Shown piece after piece: positions 59,817 through 64,000 of a DNA stretch of 64,000 bases. Under the pieces are notes generated by a model that worked only from the letters and a program-made list of their open reading frames with translations, made no database searches and was not told where the DNA came from. Within the stretch, counting starts at the first letter, position 1. Every line of letters begins with the position of its first letter. The DNA comes from Halapricum desulfuricans (GTDB lineage Archaea > Halobacteriota > Halobacteria > Halobacteriales > Haloarculaceae). The stretch spans positions 1,721,030-1,785,029 of the forward strand of contig NZ_CP064788.1 in NCBI RefSeq assembly GCF_017094525.1. Reading direction: 5' to 3'. The position numbers were made by a program, and so were the translations under genes.

Positions 59817-59835
59817 CGACGAGAGCCTTCGTCCG

Positions 59836-60108
59836 TCACATTCCCATGTCGTCGGCGGGCGCGGGGACCGGCAGGTCGTGTGGCGAGACGCCGAGCAACT
59901 CGGCGGCGTGATCGAGCGCCATGTCGAACCCGTAGTAGCGCTCAAGTTCGTCGCCGTCGGCGCTCGGCCGCACCTTCAGCATGGCGTAGCCGCCGATGTT
60001 CTGAGCGATCGCGGCCGTCGCGCCCTCGCGCTCGAAGACGAGCAGGCGCTCGGTCTCGGTCTCCTCGTAGCGTGCCGTGATCCCGTTCTCGGTGACGGAC
60101 GTGGTCAT
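59836..60108 (-). CDS. Small haloarchaeal protein of unknown function, 90 residues
   Basis: This 90-residue soluble protein has ARYEETETERLLVFEREGAT and AIAQNIGGYAMLKVRPSADG, followed by a helix around YYGFDMALDHAAELLG. It ends in a short Pro-rich tail. It looks like one of the conserved small haloarchaeal DUF families, but no role is known. It converges with the preceding hydrolase gene. Confidence 0.65.
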   Translation of the reverse strand: MTTSVTENGITARYEETETERLLVFEREGATAAIAQNIGGYAMLKVRPSADGDELERYYGFDMALDHAAELLGVSPHDLPVPAPADDMGM

Positions 60109-60302
60109 CGACCCGTCCTGAGGACTGGAGGTAGTCTAACGTTGTGGTTCACCCGTCGAGTGTCACATCGCGGTCTCCGTCGATCTCGCGTTCAGCCCTT
60201 GCGTATCAGGACTTGGTCTGGGCTCGCATACAATGCTGGCTGCACGCACTGGTGACCTCCGCTGCGAGGTAAATTCGGGATCCTCTCGCCGACTCGAGAG
60301 AG

Positions 60303-61199
60303 TCAGTCGTCGGCGACAGCGCCGTCGTGTCCGATCTGTTCGACTTCGATAGCGCCGGTGAGTTCCGTGTACGGATACGGCATCCCGATCCCTTCCGCGT
60401 CGAACCGCCGTTTGACGTTCTCGACGAGTTTGTGCTTGACGCCGCCGGCACCGGTTTCCTGTGGGTTGATCCACACGCGGCCGTTGAGGACGACCGCGGA
60501 GTCCGCGAGTCCGGTGACGGGGGCGGTCGGCTCCGGATCGTCGAGGACGCCGTCGATCTTCGCTGCCTCTTCGAGAATGATCGACCGGGCGTCTTTGATG
60601 CTCGCGTCGTACTCGATCCCGAAGTCGAAGGTGACCCGGCGCGTCTCGTTGGCCATCGGATTGGTGACGGTGCCGTTCGCCAGATCGCCGTTCGGGACGG
60701 TCACTTGCTCGTTGTCCCACGTGTCGAGTTTCGACACGCGGAGGCTGATCTCGCGGACGACCCCGCCGTTGCCGTCCCACTCGATGTAGTCGCCGACCTC
60801 GAAGGGCTTGTCCTTGATGATGAAGATGCCGGCGATGAAGTTCTCCACGATGTCGCTGGCGGCGAAGGCGAATCCGAGTGCGAGGGCGGCGAAGATCGTC
60901 GCGAACGCCGAGAGGATCACCGGGAACCCGGCGACGACCGCGGCGATCGCTACCGCCCCGAAGACGGCGATTGTCCCGGCGATACTCGACCCGAGACTCA
61001 CGATCGACGACGAGAACTCCCGTGCGTTGAGCGCTCGCTTGGTAATGCGGACGAGAATCGGTTTGCCGACGAAATAGAGAATCAAGAACGTCACAACGAA
61101 CGACAGTACTGTGACTCCAAACGAGACGAGCAAGTCTCCGTACTGGCTGGTGAACTGATCGATACTTGTCGGTAGCCCCTGCTGTAACACTGGCAACAT
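60303..61199 (-). CDS. MscS-type mechanosensitive channel
   Basis: This 298-residue small-conductance channel protein has three membrane helices (SFGVTVLSFVVTFLILYFVG, GTIAVFGAVAIAAVVAGFPV, and the pore-lining Ala/Gly helix FAALALGFAFAASDIVENFI). A beta domain with PFEVGDYIEWDGNGGVVREI and VPNGDLANGTVTN follows, then a C-terminal vestibule domain. It releases solutes upon osmotic downshock. The start MLPVLQQGLPTS is preferred over a longer one that lacks hydrophobic character. Confidence 0.9.
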   Translation of the reverse strand: MLPVLQQGLPTSIDQFTSQYGDLLVSFGVTVLSFVVTFLILYFVGKPILVRITKRALNAREFSSSIVSLGSSIAGTIAVFGAVAIAAVVAGFPVILSAFATIFAALALGFAFAASDIVENFIAGIFIIKDKPFEVGDYIEWDGNGGVVREISLRVSKLDTWDNEQVTVPNGDLANGTVTNPMANETRRVTFDFGIEYDASIKDARSIILEEAAKIDGVLDDPEPTAPVTGLADSAVVLNGRVWINPQETGAGGVKHKLVENVKRRFDAEGIGMPYPYTELTGAIEVEQIGHDGAVADD

Positions 61200-61270
61200 T
61201 CCGACTACGTGATCGGAGTGGAGCGGTATAGAACTTTTGGCGGTATTGACGCAGTCCGGGGCACGCTGCA

Positions 61271-62056
61271 CTACTCGAAATCGGCTTTGGCCTTGTCGGC
61301 GAGCGCGTCGGCCAGTCGCGTCGGCTCCGGGAGTTTGTAGCCGTCGCAGGTCCGTTCGACGACATCGACGGCCGTCTCGGCGCTGATCCGATGGCCGGGA
61401 CTGACGTATAGCGGATTGATCGAGGTCGAGCCGCGGTCGTACTGACGGCTCTGGTAGGCGTAGCCGATCACGGTCCCGTCCGGCGCGGTCACGTCCGCGT
61501 CGGACTTGATCGCGATCCGTGCGCCCTCAGGCAACCGGTCGGGAAGCGGCTCTCGGGGCGTCCCACAGAGGAGGTTCTTCGCGACGCCGACGGTCGGGCG
61601 ATCGAGCGTGACGCCGACGTGGGTCGCCAGCCCGGCCTGCCGGAAGTGAATCCGGCCGCTCCCGTCGATGACAGTCAGATCGGGGGTGACTGACAGCGAC
61701 TGCAGGGCCGCGAGGACGGCGTTACCCTCCCGAAAACTCAGCAGTCCGGGGATGTAGGGAATCTCCGTCTCTGCGACGGCCGTGGCCTCGTCGATCACCT
61801 CGCCCGCGCGGAGCGCGACGGCGGCGCTGACCGCGCGGTCGTCACCGAGAAAAGCCTGATCGACACCGGCGATCACCGGCGGCTCGGCGTCGACGAGCGA
61901 GCGCTGATCGCCGTCCCGATCGACCGTGACGTCTCCGGGATCGAAGGTTAGATCGTCATCGAAAACAGCGGCTGTAGCGATCTCGTCCTGCAGCGCTTCC
62001 ATCGCCTCGCGGGACAGCGACGGATCGGGGACGAACGCAGGTCGGACGGGCTCCAT
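61271..62056 (-). CDS. nfi: Endonuclease V
   Basis: This 261-residue endonuclease V nicks DNA (or RNA) near deoxyinosine. Family motifs are IAGVDQAFLGD with the first catalytic Asp, the wedge-like TEIPYIPGLLSFREG, and DGSGRIHFRQAGLATHVGV with the second acidic residue. The C-terminal SPGHRISAETAVDVVERTC is also typical. The gene stops two bases after the start region of the neighbouring rhomboid gene's 3' end, so both are on one strand in a tight series. Confidence 0.94.
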   Translation of the reverse strand: MEPVRPAFVPDPSLSREAMEALQDEIATAAVFDDDLTFDPGDVTVDRDGDQRSLVDAEPPVIAGVDQAFLGDDRAVSAAVALRAGEVIDEATAVAETEIPYIPGLLSFREGNAVLAALQSLSVTPDLTVIDGSGRIHFRQAGLATHVGVTLDRPTVGVAKNLLCGTPREPLPDRLPEGARIAIKSDADVTAPDGTVIGYAYQSRQYDRGSTSINPLYVSPGHRISAETAVDVVERTCDGYKLPEPTRLADALADKAKADFE

Positions 62057-62058
62057 CG

Positions 62059-62994
62059 CTAGAACGGCCCGCGGCCTCTTCCAGGCCCGCCCGGGCCACC
62101 CGGACCGCCAGGACCGCCACCGCCGAACTGCAACTGGTTGGGCGCGCGAACGCGACCCTTGACTCGCTGGCCGTACGCGAGCCCGATCAACAGGCCGAGG
62201 AGGTGGGCCAGGTCGGCGACGTTACTCCCAGTGAGACTCGGGCCGAAGACGCCGAGCGCACTTATGACCGCAAACCCGGCAGTGAGAACCCAGATCGGGA
62301 TCGGCAGCAGGAAGTACAGGTAGACGCGCAAGTTCGGGTTGAGGATCGTCAGCACGCCCATGATGGCAAGTCCCGCCCCGCTGGCACCAACGACGCCGCC
62401 AGCGCCCGAGATGACGCCGAATCCCTCGTAGATCTGGAGGGCAACCTGACCGAGGCCGGCTATCGCGCCACTCGCGATGAACAGAGCGCTGAAGTCCCGC
62501 GATCCGACGTAGTCCTCGACGAGTCGGCCGAAAAAGAATATCACGATGCTGTTGACCGCGATGTGGCCGAAGTCACCGTGCGCGAAGATCGATGTCACCC
62601 ACGTCCAGACGTATTCGGGGTGCTGCGGAGTGAGGACGAACAGCGTCCGGTGGAGCTGGTTGCTGCCGACCGTGAGGACGACCGCCTGCAGGATGAACGT
62701 GATCCACATCGCCCCGAGGAAGACGTAGGTCATGTTCCCTCGGAAGTACCCGAGCGGCCCGCCGACACCGCCCAGTCCCAGTCGGGCGGCGAGCCCGTTG
62801 GAGCCACTGGTCTGTGGCGTCTCCACGCTGGCGTCGAAGCCGCTGTCGAAGACGCCCCCGGGGTCGTTCCAGTCGTCCAGTCCCGGACAGTCGTGGTTCT
62901 CCGGGAGGCGGTGATCGGCACAGAACGTTCCGCCGCAGTGACGGCACTGATACGGCATGTTCGTCTGCTTGCCACACACGTCGCAAGTCGCCAT
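62059..62994 (-). CDS. Rhomboid intramembrane protease with N-terminal AN1-type zinc finger
   Basis: This 311-residue protein starts with a zinc finger of AN1 type (CDVCGKQTNMPYQCRHCGGT, then FCADHRLPENHDC). Six membrane helices form a rhomboid fold. The catalytic Ser is in VVGASGAGLAIMG and the His in ADLAHLLGLLIGLAYG, with the conserved HGDFGHIAVNS in the second helix. The C-terminal tail is Gly/Pro-rich (GGGGPGGPGGPGGPGRGRG). The AN1 finger may recruit substrates or ubiquitin-like SAMP proteins. The start MATCDVCGK begins the finger. Confidence 0.92.
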   Translation of the reverse strand: MATCDVCGKQTNMPYQCRHCGGTFCADHRLPENHDCPGLDDWNDPGGVFDSGFDASVETPQTSGSNGLAARLGLGGVGGPLGYFRGNMTYVFLGAMWITFILQAVVLTVGSNQLHRTLFVLTPQHPEYVWTWVTSIFAHGDFGHIAVNSIVIFFFGRLVEDYVGSRDFSALFIASGAIAGLGQVALQIYEGFGVISGAGGVVGASGAGLAIMGVLTILNPNLRVYLYFLLPIPIWVLTAGFAVISALGVFGPSLTGSNVADLAHLLGLLIGLAYGQRVKGRVRAPNQLQFGGGGPGGPGGPGGPGRGRGPF

Positions 62995-63132
62995 TACCGC
63001 TCTTTCGAACCGGTGGGGCAAATGGATTGTGCTTGGTTGTCCCGGCCAGGTTCGCGCGATCGACGTGCGGGATGCGGGACCGAGTGCCCGCTATCGATCG
63101 GAGACCGGATACGGACGCGTGGATTTTTCTCG

Positions 63133-63633
63133 ATGGGGTCCCGACGGGGGAGTGTGCAAGAGTACCAGCGCAAACAACTGCTCGAACGCGTCGAGCGCGA
63201 GGGGGCGACGGTCGGGGCCGCCATCCCCGAGGAGATCGACGTGCAGGGGGAACCGATCGACCTCCGATCGTTCGTCTTCGAGATCAAGCGCCGGGAGACG
63301 GTCCCGCCCGGCGAGCGCGAGCGCGTCGAACGGGCCAAACGTAATCTCCGGCGCGAGCGCCGACAGCGCCGTCGCCGCCTCGAATCCGGATCGATCTCCT
63401 ACGAGGACGGCGAGCGACTCGCGGAGGCGATCGTCGGGATCGACCGCGCGCTGGAAGGGCTTGAGTCGCTGGAGCCGTCCGACATCGAGAGCGAAAAGCA
63501 GGCAAAGGAGGCGGCCGATCGGAAGCGATGGATGACGTTTCTCAAACAGGCGCTGGGCCGCGACGAGACGGGCGGCGCCGGACCGCGCGCTGGGTCGGGC
63601 GGCGGCCGCGATTCGCAGGGAGGGAAACGATGA
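63133..63633 (+). CDS. DUF5788-like helical protein
   Basis: This 166-residue cytoplasmic protein is rich in Arg and Glu helices (QEYQRKQLLERVEREGATVG, GERERVERAKRNLRRERRQR). It has a conserved-looking IPEEIDVQGEPIDLRSFVFEIKRRE block near residue 31 and ends in a Gly-rich tail. It resembles a haloarchaeal protein family of unknown function. Its stop overlaps the start of polX (ATGA), so it is translated together with that DNA repair polymerase and may act with it. Confidence 0.72.
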   Translation: MGSRRGSVQEYQRKQLLERVEREGATVGAAIPEEIDVQGEPIDLRSFVFEIKRRETVPPGERERVERAKRNLRRERRQRRRRLESGSISYEDGERLAEAIVGIDRALEGLESLEPSDIESEKQAKEAADRKRWMTFLKQALGRDETGGAGPRAGSGGGRDSQGGKR

Positions 63634-64000
63634 CCCGCAACGACGCCGTCGCGGACCTGCTGGCGGAGATGGCAGATCGGCTCGAGGCGATGGACGTCGA
63701 GTACAAGCCCCGGGCCTATCGGCGGGCGGCCGAGAACGTCCGCGAACACCCCGAACCGATCGAGCGACTCGCTGGCGAGGGCACCGAGGCCGTCGGGGGG
63801 ATCGACGGCGTGGGCGACGCCATCGCGTCGAAGATCGTCGAGTACGTCGAGACCGGGTCGATCGGCGAACTCGAAGAACTGCGTGATGAACTGCCGGTCG
63901 AGATCGACGCGCTGACCGGCGTCGAGGGGGTCGGCCCGAAGACCGTCGGGACGCTCTACGAGGCGCTGGGGGTCCGGACGCTCGACGATCTGGAGGACGC
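63630..64000 (+). CDS. polX: DNA polymerase X family / 3'-5' exonuclease PolX (N-terminal part)
   Basis: The visible 123 residues form the N-terminal 8-kDa-type domain of family X polymerases (MTRNDAVADLLAEMADRLEA, YKPRAYRRAAENVREHPEPI) with two helix-hairpin-helix blocks: GIDGVGDAIASKIVEYVETG and GVEGVGPKTVGTLYEALGV. In bacterial and archaeal PolX a polymerase core and a C-terminal PHP exonuclease follow, but these lie outside the window. It serves base-excision repair. It overlaps the DUF5788-like gene by four bases. Confidence 0.88.
   Translation, partial: MTRNDAVADLLAEMADRLEAMDVEYKPRAYRRAAENVREHPEPIERLAGEGTEAVGGIDGVGDAIASKIVEYVETGSIGELEELRDELPVEIDALTGVEGVGPKTVGTLYEALGVRTLDDLED

Noticed and set aside
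60109-60302. Possible RNA gene between the 90-residue protein and mscS
   Set aside because: No tRNA-like cloverleaf or strong hairpin could be found in this 194-base gap.

Overview
The window is a high-GC stretch of a euryarchaeal chromosome from a halophilic archaeon (class Halobacteria). The signs are very acidic proteins, archaeal ribosomal proteins (L10e, L31e, L39e) and eIF6, archaeal-type enzymes (Taw1, CTP-dependent riboflavin kinase, MptD, phosphomevalonate decarboxylase, an Azf-type glucose-6-phosphate dehydrogenase), Tat lipoproteins, and TATA boxes about 25-30 bases before start codons, as expected for leaderless transcripts. The genus cannot be fixed from sequence reading alone.

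Layout. 1-15.4 kb is mostly housekeeping: a DUF373 membrane protein, a coiled-coil protein, phosphomevalonate decarboxylase, an RNA cytosine methylase with a PUA-like partner, a CPBP protease, a PAC2 protein, hybrid-cluster protein, dhaL-dhaM without dhaK, an AmmeMemoRadiSam pair, a TIG-repeat protein, a methyltransferase and a thioesterase. 15.5-17.9 kb is a small island between tRNA-Val and trkH. It holds a truncated ATPase, an AT-rich putative restriction endonuclease, a tnpB relic, two palindromic elements, and a second transposon relic fused to the stop codon of rpl10e. 18-32 kb carries TrkH, an M32 carboxypeptidase, a rhodanese-MBL protein, a complete solo-tnpB element with a strongly structured 3' end, MsrB, Taw1, a VapBC pair, the ribK-ribB operon, MptD and Azf.

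32.7-46.2 kb is the most distinctive region. valS has a possible nine-codon leader with tandem Val codons and lies between two inverted copies of a 79-base palindrome. It is followed by a locus in which four promoters carry a DtxR-like box, TTTAGGC-NN-GCCTAAA. The boxes precede a 49-residue protein, a GT75/RGP-like sugar mutase, a five-gene Fe3+ ABC transporter operon that continues into a PMT/ArnT-like membrane glycosyltransferase and a gluconate-dehydrogenase subunit-3-like Tat protein, and a GT2 polyprenyl-phosphate sugar synthase. This reads as an iron-controlled uptake and surface-glycosylation module. Two further boxes precede a ZIP metal transporter at 56.2 kb.

46.2-64 kb returns to ordinary genes: a Tat lipoprotein, a TrmB regulator, an NDH-2-like oxidoreductase, a ParA-CheW pair, a YchF-type GTPase, ThpR, the rpl39e-rpl31e-eif6 operon, an MscS channel, endonuclease V, an AN1-rhomboid protease and the start of polX. 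Across the window, six nested palindromes of about 75-80 bases share one architecture, and three of them join directly onto TGA stop codons.
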